A stretch of DNA of 64,000 nt from Mucilaginibacter sp. (GTDB taxonomy: Bacteria > Bacteroidota > Bacteroidia > Sphingobacteriales > Sphingobacteriaceae), in NCBI GenBank assembly GCA_028288025.1, contig JAQBOM010000022.1:1-64000 (forward strand), in the 5' to 3' direction. Below are positions 25,674-33,559 of the stretch, piece by piece (positions within the stretch are counted from its first letter, which is position 1; each line of letters opens with the position of its first letter). Under the pieces are notes generated by a model. It worked only from the letters and a program-made list of their open reading frames with translations. It had not been told where the DNA came from and made no database searches. A program made the translations under genes and the position numbers.

Positions 25674-26993
25674 TTATTCCCCTTCTTCGATCAACCCGGG
25701 TGGAAAAATAAGCCGGAATGTGCTTCCTATATCTTTTTCCGATAGCACTTCAATTTGTATGTTGTGAAAATCAGCAATTGATTTTACAATAGGCAGACCG
25801 AGTCCAAAACTGTCCTGCTGAAGCGACTGCTGTAATTTTTTAAACCGGTTAAAAATATGCGGCAGATATTCTTCACCAATGCCAACGCCGCTATCAACTA
25901 TGCTTATGGAAAATATCCCGTTTTGATGATCGGCGGTAACTTTTATCCACCCACCCGCGCGGTTGTATTTTATTGCGTTGTTTATCAGGTTGAAAAACAA
26001 ATTGAATAGCAGGAATTTATTTACTTTAACCAGCATCCAGTTGTCGGGGATCAATGCGTCATAGCCGATATCCTTGTCCTGCATCCTTATCGAAATTTCA
26101 TCATAAACCTCGCTAAGCAAGGTGCCGAGCGGCATGCTATCCTCTTTTAGAAACTGTTCGTTTTCAATTTGCGAGATCAGTAAAAGGGTTTTGGTTATGC
26201 TTTTTAAACGGTTCAGTATTTTTTGCATTTCCAGCAGCCTGCCTTTAAAGTCGTCATCGATATCCTCTCGTGCAAACATGTTTTCGATCTTCGATTGCAG
26301 GATGGATATAGGCGTCATCAACTCGTGCGAGGCATTGGAAATAAACTCACGCTCCTTTTGAAATGCATCCTCTATTGCCTGGATCATCTGGTGGATGCTT
26401 ATATCCAGATATTCAAAATCTGATGTGGTGGTTTTAACTTTTTGATAGGAACCGAAATTTGGGAACTTTTGCGCGATGAGCTTTGTTTTGATGATCAGCC
26501 CCAACGGTCGTAACACATAGTTAGTATAAAGCAGATCGGCCAAAATTGTTAACAGCACCATACCCACCAATACCGCGAACGCTATATTTTGAAGCGGGGT
26601 TGTGGTTTCACCAATACTATCAACGCTTTTACCGGTTTCAAGCAAGTAGTTTGTTTTGTTAACGACAAAATTATAGCTAAGAATCCTGTATGCAATGGTA
26701 TCTCCTTCAATTTTACGCTGTTCGTTTTTTATCGTATCCAGGTGTTCATCTAATGAATCTTCGTCGAGGCTGTAATATTCCTCTTTTAGCGGAGAGTAAC
26801 TGGCATACACATAATTTTTTATTCCCTGTGTTTTAATGATTTGAAGCAGTTTGGTTCTTTGTTTGCGGAGCCGGCTATCGGTGTAGTCTTGGTTAATGTT
26901 TTTTATCAGGCCGGGCAGAAGCAGCACAAAAATGGTTACTATTACCAGTTTTGAGATGGTATTGAATAAGGTAAGTTTGGTTTTAAGTTTCAA
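25674..26993 (-). CDS. Sensor histidine kinase (two-component system)
   Basis: A 439-residue membrane kinase: helix 1 (about 10-30), a periplasmic sensor of about 105 residues, helix 2 (about 135-157), a linker, HisKA with phospho-acceptor His223 in FISNASHELMTPI, and HATPase with N box NLINNAIKYNR, G1 VDSGVGIG and G2 FGLGLPI. The signal sensed is unknown. The only start compatible with helix 1 is TTG at 26993, which overlaps the TGA stop of the regulator gene (TTGA). This implies translational coupling and roughly fixed kinase-to-regulator amounts. Confidence 0.92.
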   Translation of the reverse strand: MKLKTKLTLFNTISKLVIVTIFVLLLPGLIKNINQDYTDSRLRKQRTKLLQIIKTQGIKNYVYASYSPLKEEYYSLDEDSLDEHLDTIKNEQRKIEGDTIAYRILSYNFVVNKTNYLLETGKSVDSIGETTTPLQNIAFAVLVGMVLLTILADLLYTNYVLRPLGLIIKTKLIAQKFPNFGSYQKVKTTTSDFEYLDISIHQMIQAIEDAFQKEREFISNASHELMTPISILQSKIENMFAREDIDDDFKGRLLEMQKILNRLKSITKTLLLISQIENEQFLKEDSMPLGTLLSEVYDEISIRMQDKDIGYDALIPDNWMLVKVNKFLLFNLFFNLINNAIKYNRAGGWIKVTADHQNGIFSISIVDSGVGIGEEYLPHIFNRFKKLQQSLQQDSFGLGLPIVKSIADFHNIQIEVLSEKDIGSTFRLIFPPGLIEEGE

Positions 26994-27676
26994 ATACTAT
27001 TGATCTTTATTTTATAACCCAGGCCCCGCACGGTCTCCAGCCAATCGGGTGGCCCATAAACATTTAATTTTTTACGGATATTTTTGATATGCGCGTCGAT
27101 GTAATTTGAATCGTAATCATCATTTACCACACTTCCCCAAATGTGCTCGCTTAGCTGCGACCGTGTTAACGTACGGTTTTTATGCAACAGCAAATAAGCC
27201 ACCAGGTCAAATTCCTTTTTGGTAATTGTACCGATCTCGGTGTTTTGCCATGCAATGGTGCGATCTGTCAGGTTTATTGCAAAGCCTTCAAGGTTAACGA
27301 CATTTTGCTTTAAACCGTATTTGCGGCGTATGATAGCCTGCATCCTGCTTTGCAGCTCGAGTAGTGAAAAGGGCTTGGGCAGATAATCGTCGGCGCCGAG
27401 GTCGAGGCCTTTAACCCTGTCATTCACTTCGGCCCTGGCTGTTAAGATTATACAGGCTGCATCCGGATTGGTTAGTTTGGCTTCTTTAAGTAAAGTGAGG
27501 CCATCGCAGTCGGGCAAACCAAGATCAATCAAAATAAAATCATAGAGATTTACCCCGATTTTCTCGGACGCTGATCTGCCGTTGAAGCAAACATCACAAA
27601 CATAGTTATAGTTTGTGAGGAATATTTTCAGCTCATCTGCAAGCGCTCTTTCATCCTCTATTATCAAAACATTCAT
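26990..27676 (-). CDS. OmpR/PhoB-family response regulator
   Basis: A 228-residue regulator. The receiver domain (1-115) has acidic pocket Glu/Asp at 7-8, phospho-acceptor Asp51 in FILIDLGLPD, Thr in IILTARA and Lys in DYLPKPF. The C-terminal winged helix (about 130-226) has EFDLVAYLLLHKNRTLTRSQL and the recognition helix region YIDAHIKNIRKKL. It is second-last in a probable minus-strand unit with a small basic protein and an outer-membrane barrel, only 7 bp after the barrel gene, so the barrel may be its target or signal input. Confidence 0.93.
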   Translation of the reverse strand: MNVLIIEDERALADELKIFLTNYNYVCDVCFNGRSASEKIGVNLYDFILIDLGLPDCDGLTLLKEAKLTNPDAACIILTARAEVNDRVKGLDLGADDYLPKPFSLLELQSRMQAIIRRKYGLKQNVVNLEGFAINLTDRTIAWQNTEIGTITKKEFDLVAYLLLHKNRTLTRSQLSEHIWGSVVNDDYDSNYIDAHIKNIRKKLNVYGPPDWLETVRGLGYKIKINSI

Positions 27677-27683
27677 CGGCGGC

Positions 27684-28550
27684 TTAAAAAAAGATGTAGT
27701 AAAATGTAAGATTAAAAAAAACTTCCCGCCTGTTTTTTAACTGGCCTTCGACATTAACAGGTATCGAGTATTTCCACGAGGCTTCAAGGGTATAATGCGG
27801 CCTGTTATAGGCAATTGGTATTTTAATGCTATAATTTAGCGCGTTAAATCTGCCATTGTTATAGGCGTGAGACTCGGAAGCCTCATTATTAGGTAGCTTC
27901 TCGGGGTGCTGGTATGAATATTTGCCTACAAAATTTTGCGTGCCTAAAATTGCACTGATGGTAGGGTTAAACGACAGGTAGTCCTGGTCATCAAAAATAC
28001 CCCAGCTGGGCTCAATGTATTTGGAGGTGTTCAGGGTGATAAAATAGTCGTTGGCATCACCAAACAAATAATCAAACACCACGCTCGATTTGGCAAACTT
28101 CCAGTTGAACGAGTTTTTAAAATTGATATCATTCGAAGAAGCCGATTTTATTACCTTCGCTGCATTCTTATCAAATATAAAACGGGTATAACTTATTGAC
28201 CCGGAAAAATTCTTTGAATAATTGTATAAATACCCCGCCCCCAGGTCGACCTCATCAAGGGGGGCATTATAGCCAAGCACCTTCACCCCTGAGCCATAAA
28301 TAAACATGCCCGATTTGGAATTATAGATCACATCTCCGCTTACGTAAGGGTATTTAATAGGCCCGGTGCGGCCAAAGAACAAAACATCGCTGCCGTAATT
28401 TACCCCTACCGAAACCGATCGTTTCCTGAAAACCGTATCGGTATCCGCAACTATATGGAAAGGTTTGCCCATAAGCATATTTCGCCCGGCTGCGGTTGCC
28501 GATATTGCGCTGCTGGTTGCAAGGAAAAGAAATAGGAAACAATATTTCAT
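27684..28550 (-). CDS. Outer-membrane beta-barrel protein of unknown function
   Basis: A 288-residue exported protein. A signal peptide (about 1-21) is followed by alternating amphipathic strands rich in Tyr, Ser and Asn, and it ends in the aromatic strand FFNLTFYYIFF, as expected for barrels inserted by BamA. I recognise no named family. It sits 7 bp upstream of the response regulator gene and 27 bp downstream of the small basic protein gene. A role in envelope sensing with the two-component pair is plausible by context only. Confidence 0.7.
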   Translation of the reverse strand: MKYCFLFLFLATSSAISATAAGRNMLMGKPFHIVADTDTVFRKRSVSVGVNYGSDVLFFGRTGPIKYPYVSGDVIYNSKSGMFIYGSGVKVLGYNAPLDEVDLGAGYLYNYSKNFSGSISYTRFIFDKNAAKVIKSASSNDINFKNSFNWKFAKSSVVFDYLFGDANDYFITLNTSKYIEPSWGIFDDQDYLSFNPTISAILGTQNFVGKYSYQHPEKLPNNEASESHAYNNGRFNALNYSIKIPIAYNRPHYTLEASWKYSIPVNVEGQLKNRREVFFNLTFYYIFF

Positions 28551-28577
28551 TAATCTCGGTGAATGTCTGTCAAATAA

Positions 28578-28928
28578 TTAATTGCCATTTCTCCTGGGGA
28601 TTTCGGGCGGCCTTACCAAGCCTTCGGGCCGGCGCTGCCGTTTAGGCCTGGTTTTCGTTTTTAAGGCTTCGGGATCGTCCCCTGATTCAATTTTTTCGGG
28701 TTTGGGCTGTCGTTTCGCTTTTGCTACTTCCTTAACTTTCTTTTTATCTTCCTGGTCTTGTTTTTTGCTTTTTTTTGCGCTTACTGTATCAACCGGGGCT
28801 TTAATAACGGGCAAAACAATCCCTATTGTACGGGCAACCGCATCAAAATGGTTATTTTTTATTTCGGCAGATGATAAACCTGGTGCAAATATCAATAACA
28901 TGACAATATACGCAAACCACTTTATCAT
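28578..28928 (-). CDS. Small exported Lys/Arg-rich protein
   Basis: A 116-residue protein with a signal peptide (about 1-21, ending LSSAE) and a low-complexity basic mature part: a Lys-rich stretch (SAKKSKKQDQEDKKKVKEV) and an Arg/Pro-rich tail (RPKRQRRPEGLVRPPEIPRR). I do not recognise the family. The high charge suggests binding to lipopolysaccharide, nucleic acid or an acidic partner, but this is a guess. It is the first gene of the probable unit with the barrel, regulator and kinase. Confidence 0.6.
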   Translation of the reverse strand: MIKWFAYIVMLLIFAPGLSSAEIKNNHFDAVARTIGIVLPVIKAPVDTVSAKKSKKQDQEDKKKVKEVAKAKRQPKPEKIESGDDPEALKTKTRPKRQRRPEGLVRPPEIPRRNGN

Positions 28929-29158
28929 TGAGCGGGAGAAAACAGTAAAATTATTTTCAATTCTTCTTCTTTAAGGTTACCGGTTAATTAAGACCCGGAG
29001 CAAAACGCAGCGCCGCTGTAAAATTAATCCGAAAATATATAATTGGAATAGTGAAACCCGTATGGGCGGCTTCACTATATTGGCGCTTATGCCGGCAAGA
29101 ATAGTCATTAAACATGGCATATCCAGCCAGGGCGGAAATGTCAAAATTTACATTTATT

Positions 29159-30103
29159 TCAATTGGCTATGCTAACATCTTTTGAAGTATAAATCCGGTC
29201 ATGATCATCTACTATGATACATGCCATCTGGTTAAGCTGATTGATCAGGTAAAGCCCGGCATTTACGCCCATTGACATTACCGGTGTTGCCATTGCATCA
29301 GCCAGCTCGGCGCTTGGGCTAATAATACTTACACTTTTAATTTCGCTTACCGGAAATCCATTTTTAGGGTTAATAGTCGGTAAACGCTTGTTATTTATAA
29401 TAGGGGTATATTTTTCGGCATTTACAGAGGTGGCGATAGCCATATTGCCAATAACCACATTTGCAAAAGGCTGTGCTTTCTGCGCGGGATCGGCATTCGC
29501 TATTGTCCAGGATTCATTTTCGGGCGCTGAGCCCCATGTGAGCAGATCGCCGCCGGCATTTATAACGCCGCTATCAACGCCTTGCATTTGCAATATATAT
29601 TTGGCCCTGTCGGCTGCATAGCCGTTAACAACGGGGCCGCAACCCAAACGCATCCCTTTTTCTTTCAAAAAAACCGTTTGTTCCTTTGCATCCAGTGTTA
29701 CACTTTGGTAGTTTATATTCGCTGTCGCGACCTTGTAACTGGTTTTTTTGCCGGCGTTTGTATCAAAATTACCTGCGTCTCTTTCAGTGGTAAAATAGGT
29801 AATGTCAAACGCGCCATGGGTAAGTTCAGACACCTGTAATGAGCGGTCTATCAGCCTAAAAATTTCGGGATTTGTTTTTACCGGCCGTACCCCTGCGTGA
29901 CGGTTAATTTCGTTAATGGCGCTGTAGCTGAAAGTGCTGAACAGTTTTTCGACACGGTTGATCTCCGCGATCGCTTCGTCTATCCGTTCATCTGCCCAGT
30001 GCGGGTTATTACCAACAACGCTAATTTCGAAGTGGATACCCATAAGGCGGACAGAGCGCCTGAAAATTATTGATTTAGGGAAAAGGGTTTTTATCGCCAG
30101 CAT
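29159..30103 (-). CDS. ApbE-family FAD:protein FMN transferase homologue with altered motifs
   Basis: A 314-residue ApbE-fold protein. ApbE moves FMN onto Thr residues of target proteins (flavinylation). Conserved parts: VNGYAADRAKYIL, INAGGDLLTWG and LADAMATPVMSMG (Asp and Thr of the Mg site). Several usual residues differ: the KGYAvD lysine is Asn, ATSG is ATSV, and the HxxDPxTG motif reads PTINPKNG. There is no signal peptide or lipobox, so it would act in the cytoplasm unless exported otherwise. It may be a divergent or inactive member. It precedes the small basic protein gene by 230 bp; a hairpin (29048-29078) lies in that gap. Confidence 0.75.
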   Translation of the reverse strand: MLAIKTLFPKSIIFRRSVRLMGIHFEISVVGNNPHWADERIDEAIAEINRVEKLFSTFSYSAINEINRHAGVRPVKTNPEIFRLIDRSLQVSELTHGAFDITYFTTERDAGNFDTNAGKKTSYKVATANINYQSVTLDAKEQTVFLKEKGMRLGCGPVVNGYAADRAKYILQMQGVDSGVINAGGDLLTWGSAPENESWTIANADPAQKAQPFANVVIGNMAIATSVNAEKYTPIINNKRLPTINPKNGFPVSEIKSVSIISPSAELADAMATPVMSMGVNAGLYLINQLNQMACIIVDDHDRIYTSKDVSIAN

Positions 30104-30353
30104 AAGCAGATCAAATTTAAACGCAATACAAAAACAATGATCTAATCAAAACCTTCGCTCCAAAACCTCACTATGCAGGGGAGAATGCGGAATATGGCTA
30201 ATGTTTATATGACGAAAATAGTTGCCTATTATGAAAATAAGATGAAAAACACCAGTTAATAATGCAGAAATGCAATATTTTGCTTCTTTCATTATTAAAA
30301 ATGAAAAACATGAGAAAAAATTGATATTGAATGAGACACAAGCGGTAAAGTTT

Positions 30354-30381
30354 ATAGAGCCGCAAAGCATTGCGTCTCTAT
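30354..30381. repeat. GAGACG-family hairpin after prfA
   Basis: ATAGAG and CGCAA (30354-30365) pair with TTGCG and CTCTAT (30370-30381), with one C/T mismatch, around AGCA. It starts 4 bp past the prfA stop and is related to the hairpins at 19822-19855 and 37012-37039. The rest of the 281-bp gap (30104-30384) is AT-rich with nothing recognisable. Confidence 0.65.
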
Positions 30382-30384
30382 GAG

Positions 30385-31458
30385 TTACGCTACGGTACCT
30401 TCTTTCAGCTTCTCAGCATTTTCGGCAAACTGCAACGCTTCCATTATTTCCTGTAAATCGCCGTTCATTACACCGGGCAGATTATATATGGTAAGACCTA
30501 TGCGATGCTCGGTTAAGCGCCCCTGCGGATAGTTATAGGTGCGTACCTTGGCAGAGCGGTCGCCGGTGGAAACCATTGTTTTACGTTTTTTGGATGTTAT
30601 CTCCAGGTGCTTTTGCAGTTCCATTTCGTACACCCTCGAGCGCAATACCTGCAAAGCCTTATCGTAATTTTTTAACTGGGATTTTTGATCCTGGCACTGG
30701 GCCACAATACCGGATGGGATGTGTGTTAATCTTACAGCCGAATAGGTTGTATTAACCGATTGACCACCCGGGCCGGATGCGCAAAACAGATCTTTCCGGA
30801 TATCACTCACCTGCAGGTCGATGTCAAATTCATCTACTTCGGGAAGCACCACAACCGTAGCGGCCGATGTATGCACACGTCCCTGGGTTTCGGTATCGGG
30901 CACCCGCTGTACACGGTGCACGCCTGATTCATATTTTAAATTACCGTAGGCATCTTCGGCCATTACGTTAAACACAATTTCTTTATACCCGCCTGATGTA
31001 CCTTCGGTATAATCAACCAGTTCGGTTTTCCAGCCGCGTTTTTCGCAGTAGCGCATATACATGCGGTAAAGGTCGCCGGCAAAAAGGGCCGCTTCATCAC
31101 CGCCGGTGCCGCCGCGAATTTCAATGATCGCGTTTTTGGTGTCTTCGGGATCTTTAGGGATCAGCATTACCCTGATCGCCTCTTCCATCTCTTCCTGTTT
31201 AACTAAAAGTTCATCCAGTTCAGCTTTTGCCATCTCGCGGAACTCTTCGTCTTTTTCAGTAGCCAATATTTCCTTATTGCTGTCAATATTGCTCATGATA
31301 TTGCGGTAGATGTTGTACTGATCAACAACTTTGGCCAAATCTTTATATTCCTTATTGAGCTGGGCAAAGCGCTTCATATCAGCCATGGCATCAGGGCTGC
31401 TCAATTCGGTTTCAACATTTTTCCAGCGCTGGAATATCGCTTCTAATTTCTCTAACAT
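30385..31458 (-). CDS. prfA: Peptide chain release factor 1
   Basis: Ends translation at UAA and UAG. It has 357 residues and carries the GGQ motif in CASGPGGQSVNTTYSAVRL (about residues 225-243), where Gln enters the peptidyl transferase centre. RIRGGTGGDEAA-type motif (IEIRGGTGGDEAALFA), the RVQRVPDTETQGRVHTSAA stretch and the C-terminal TEHRIGLTIYNL also match. Length and start are standard. The promoter box TATTTTTG (31539-31532) would give a leader of about 70 nt. Confidence 0.97.
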   Translation of the reverse strand: MLEKLEAIFQRWKNVETELSSPDAMADMKRFAQLNKEYKDLAKVVDQYNIYRNIMSNIDSNKEILATEKDEEFREMAKAELDELLVKQEEMEEAIRVMLIPKDPEDTKNAIIEIRGGTGGDEAALFAGDLYRMYMRYCEKRGWKTELVDYTEGTSGGYKEIVFNVMAEDAYGNLKYESGVHRVQRVPDTETQGRVHTSAATVVVLPEVDEFDIDLQVSDIRKDLFCASGPGGQSVNTTYSAVRLTHIPSGIVAQCQDQKSQLKNYDKALQVLRSRVYEMELQKHLEITSKKRKTMVSTGDRSAKVRTYNYPQGRLTEHRIGLTIYNLPGVMNGDLQEIMEALQFAENAEKLKEGTVA

Positions 31459-31531
31459 TATTATTTATTGAGGTTTGTTTTCAATAAGCGGCAGTTATCG
31501 GTCAGATATTCCGACTTTGTTCAAAAACGCA

Positions 31532-31539
31532 CAAAAATA
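31532..31539 (-). promoter_or_regulatory. -7 promoter box for prfA
   Basis: TATTTTTG on the minus strand matches TAnnTTTG, with expected transcription start near 31525. No strong -33 element is visible. Confidence 0.35.
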
Positions 31540-31634
31540 CGGTTTTTCAGCCAACATTTATTCATCCGGGAGTAAAGAGATGGCAACCCGAGTTCGAGTC
31601 ATTACACCCCGTTAACTGTTGAACTGATAAAAAA

Positions 31635-31667
31635 TTTGGATAATAAAACTTAAAACTCTTATCTTCG
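31635..31667 (+). promoter_or_regulatory. greA: Promoter for greA and its leader RNA
   Basis: TTTG (31635-31638) is followed after 21 nt by TATCTTCG (31660-31667, one mismatch to TAnnTTTG). The transcript would start near 31674, about 130 nt before the greA ATG, just before the first hairpin. Confidence 0.5.
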
Positions 31668-31676
31668 TTTTACCAC

Positions 31677-31763
31677 AGACAAGACTATGTAGGCCCTGCC
31701 GATATAGTCTTGTTTGTTTTTAATCACATTGCGTCCTTCTTGAACGGGAGGGCGGTTTTTTTT
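31677..31763 (+). ncRNA. Structured greA leader ending in a terminator-like hairpin
   Basis: Hairpin 1 has a 10-bp perfect stem (31679-31688 with 31704-31713), an inner GGC/GCC pair, and a TTTGTTTTT tail. Hairpin 2 (31732-31754) has a 9-bp stem with four G-T pairs, a 5-nt loop and exactly eight T residues (31756-31763). The second looks like an intrinsic terminator about 40 bp before the greA start. It could attenuate greA or release an 85-90 nt RNA. In E. coli the greA leader also ends early and releases the GraL RNAs; any link is analogy only. Confidence 0.55.
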
Positions 31764-31803
31764 GACACCAACAGAACTGAATTATTAATAAAATTTTTGC
31801 ATT

Positions 31804-32277
31804 ATGGCAGAGGTAGGATACTATACCAAAGAAGGTTTAGAAAAATTAAAGGAAGAGTTACATCAGCTAAAAACCACAGAACGGTACAACATCAGCAAAG
31901 CAATTGCTGAAGCACGTGATAAGGGTGATTTATCGGAAAATGCTGAATATGATGCTGCGAAGGAAGCCCAGGGATTACATGAGGCTAAAATTGCCAAGAT
32001 GGGCGAAATGCTGGCTAATGCACGTTTGCTTGACGAATCAAAACTGGATACCTCAAAAGTACTGGCTTTATCGATCGTTAAAATAAAGAACATTAAAAAC
32101 GGTGCTGTTATGACCTACCAGCTGGTGTCAGAAAGCGAAGCCGACCTGAAGGCGGGTAAAATATCTGTGGCCTCGCCAATTGCTAAAGGCCTATTGGGCA
32201 AAAAGGTTGGCGATAAAACCGAAATCGCCGTGCCCGCGGGCAATGTGGAGTTTGAAATATTGGAAGTGTCGAGGTAG
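31804..32277 (+). CDS. greA: Transcription elongation factor GreA
   Basis: A 157-residue RNA-polymerase-binding factor that restarts backtracked complexes by stimulating transcript cleavage. The N-terminal coiled coil (about 5-75) has the acidic tip in ARDKGDLSENAEYDAAKEAQG, with the two key acidic residues. The C-terminal FKBP-like domain (about 80-157) has SPIAKGLLGKKVGD. Length and start are standard. It is preceded by a long structured leader and followed by a 27-bp inverted repeat. Confidence 0.96.
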   Translation: MAEVGYYTKEGLEKLKEELHQLKTTERYNISKAIAEARDKGDLSENAEYDAAKEAQGLHEAKIAKMGEMLANARLLDESKLDTSKVLALSIVKIKNIKNGAVMTYQLVSESEADLKAGKISVASPIAKGLLGKKVGDKTEIAVPAGNVEFEILEVSR

Positions 32278-32284
32278 CGAATGA

Positions 32285-32377
32285 TTGATTTGTTGATGTA
32301 AGTGAGTAGTTAACCCATTAGTCAACAAAATTATCTTCAACAACTTAATCAACTACTCACTTACATCAACAAATCAA
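32285..32377. repeat. Perfect 27-bp inverted repeat between greA and the HIT gene
   Basis: Arms 32285-32311 and 32351-32377 are exact reverse complements, separated by 39 nt. The arms consist of TTGATT, GTTGATG, TAAGTGAGTAGTT words. As RNA this is a very stable hairpin ending 8 nt before the HIT start codon. Confidence 0.95.
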
Positions 32378-32384
32378 CTAACCT

Positions 32385-32774
32385 ATGACCATTTTCTCAA
32401 AAATAGCAGCCGGCGAAATACCGGCTTACAAGGTGGCTGAAAGCAATGATTATTTAGCTTTCCTGGATATTAATCCACTGGCTGAAGGGCATGTTTTGGT
32501 GATCCCGAAAAAGGAAGTTGATTATATTTTCGACCTGGATGATGAAACCTATGTGGGCCTGCAGGTTTTTGCTAAGATAGTGGCCACGGCCATCAAAAAA
32601 TCAATCCCTTGTAAACGGGTTGGCGTTGCTGTTATAGGCCTGGAAGTGCCGCATGCCCATATTCATTTGATACCGATGAACAACGTAAGCGATTTAAACT
32701 TCGCCCGCCCGAAATTGAGTTTCACAGCGGAGGAGCTTGAAGCGACGATGAATAAGATAAGGAAAGCTTTATAG
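32385..32774 (+). CDS. HIT-family nucleotide-binding hydrolase
   Basis: A 129-residue histidine-triad protein with the motif HAHIHLIP (about residues 91-98), typical of Hint-type nucleoside phosphoramidases that cut AMP-lysine or similar conjugates. The N-terminus TIFSKIAAGEIPAYKVAE and the EGHVLVIPKK strand match bacterial Hint. Cytoplasmic; substrate unknown. It probably shares a transcript with greA, because only the 27-bp inverted repeat lies between them. Confidence 0.93.
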   Translation: MTIFSKIAAGEIPAYKVAESNDYLAFLDINPLAEGHVLVIPKKEVDYIFDLDDETYVGLQVFAKIVATAIKKSIPCKRVGVAVIGLEVPHAHIHLIPMNNVSDLNFARPKLSFTAEELEATMNKIRKAL

Positions 32775-32874
32775 ATGTGCAGATTTCAGATGTGCGAATG
32801 TGCAGATGATTTTTATGCGCAGATGAAATCTTGAATATCCATTAATTCATTTGCACATCTGAAATTTGCACATC
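32774..32874. repeat. 22-bp inverted repeat between convergent HIT and ruvC genes
   Basis: Arm 32774-32795 and arm 32853-32874 are reverse complements with one mismatch (21 of 22). The words GATGTGCAGA and TCAGATGTGC recur inside the arms and spacer (GTGCAGATG, GCGCAGATG). It overlaps the HIT stop codon and ends 10 bp before the ruvC stop. Confidence 0.9.
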
Positions 32875-32883
32875 CTTAGCACA

Positions 32884-33471
32884 TCAAACAATCCTCTTAA
32901 CGTTATCCTTAACAAAAGTATCCCAGCCGGAATATGATTTTTTACTTCCGCTTTTGCCTGTGGGCATCCGCTGGAAAGAATGACAAACGGCTACGGCCAG
33001 CCCGTCGGTGGCGTCCAGGAAATCAGGCGTTTCCTTAAAATTTAACAGGCTTTGCAGCATGGCTGCTACCTGCTCTTTAGTGGCATTTCCGTTTCCAGTT
33101 ATAGATTGTTTTATTTTCCGCGGCGCGTATTCGGTGATCACCAGGTTACGCGATAATGCCGCTGCCATGCACACGCCCTGTGCCCGCCCCAACTTAAGCA
33201 TCACCTGTATGTTTTTCCCATAAAACGGCGCCTCAATGGCCAGGCAATCGGGCTTATAGTTATCGATCAACGCAACTGTTTTTTCAAATATGCGCTGCAA
33301 TTTCAGCATATGATCGTCAATGGCTCCCATTTTTACCACACCGAGGCTAATCAGTTCGATCTTTGAGCCGGTTTCCTTTACCAGGCCGTAGCCCATAACC
33401 GCAGTACCCGGGTCAATGCCGAGGATGATCCTTTCTTTTTGGAGTGTTATATCCATGTGGGTAGTAGACAT
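32884..33471 (-). CDS. ruvC: Holliday junction endonuclease RuvC
   Basis: Resolves four-way DNA junctions in recombination together with RuvAB. It has 195 residues as drawn, or 190 from the second ATG at 33456 (MDITLQKER), which fits the usual length slightly better. Catalytic acidic residues lie in GIDPGTAVMGYG, AIEAPFYGKN and the C-terminal DATDGLAVAVCH. A short basic tail (GKSGSKKSYSGW) is extra. Upstream lies a GCAGTGG heptad repeat. No ruvA or ruvB is nearby. Confidence 0.94.
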   Translation of the reverse strand: MSTTHMDITLQKERIILGIDPGTAVMGYGLVKETGSKIELISLGVVKMGAIDDHMLKLQRIFEKTVALIDNYKPDCLAIEAPFYGKNIQVMLKLGRAQGVCMAAALSRNLVITEYAPRKIKQSITGNGNATKEQVAAMLQSLLNFKETPDFLDATDGLAVAVCHSFQRMPTGKSGSKKSYSGWDTFVKDNVKRIV

Positions 33472-33474
33472 TAA

Positions 33475-33541
33475 GCAGTAGGCAGTGGGCAGTGGGCATC
33501 TTTATAACACCTGCAAACTGCCAACCGATAACTGCAAACTA
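33475..33541. repeat. Heptad-word repeat upstream of ruvC
   Basis: GCAGTAG, GCAGTGG, GCAGTGG and GCA follow each other in perfect 7-nt register (33475-33498). About 30 nt later come the partly complementary words CTGCAAACTGCCAA and AACTGCAAACT (33511-33541). This is the same design as the insertion in the TPP riboswitch. Confidence 0.75.
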
Positions 33542-33559
33542 CTCATCCAAAGATAATAT

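Larger units (their letters stand above)
31459..31803. other. 345-bp region between divergent prfA and greA
   Basis: It holds promoter boxes for both genes and a structured greA leader with two hairpins (31677-31763). I see no coding capacity. Confidence 0.7.

Noticed and set aside
30146..30370. A 74-codon minus-strand frame in the ApbE-prfA gap
   Set aside because: It partly covers a GAGACG hairpin and AT-rich DNA; no family signal.
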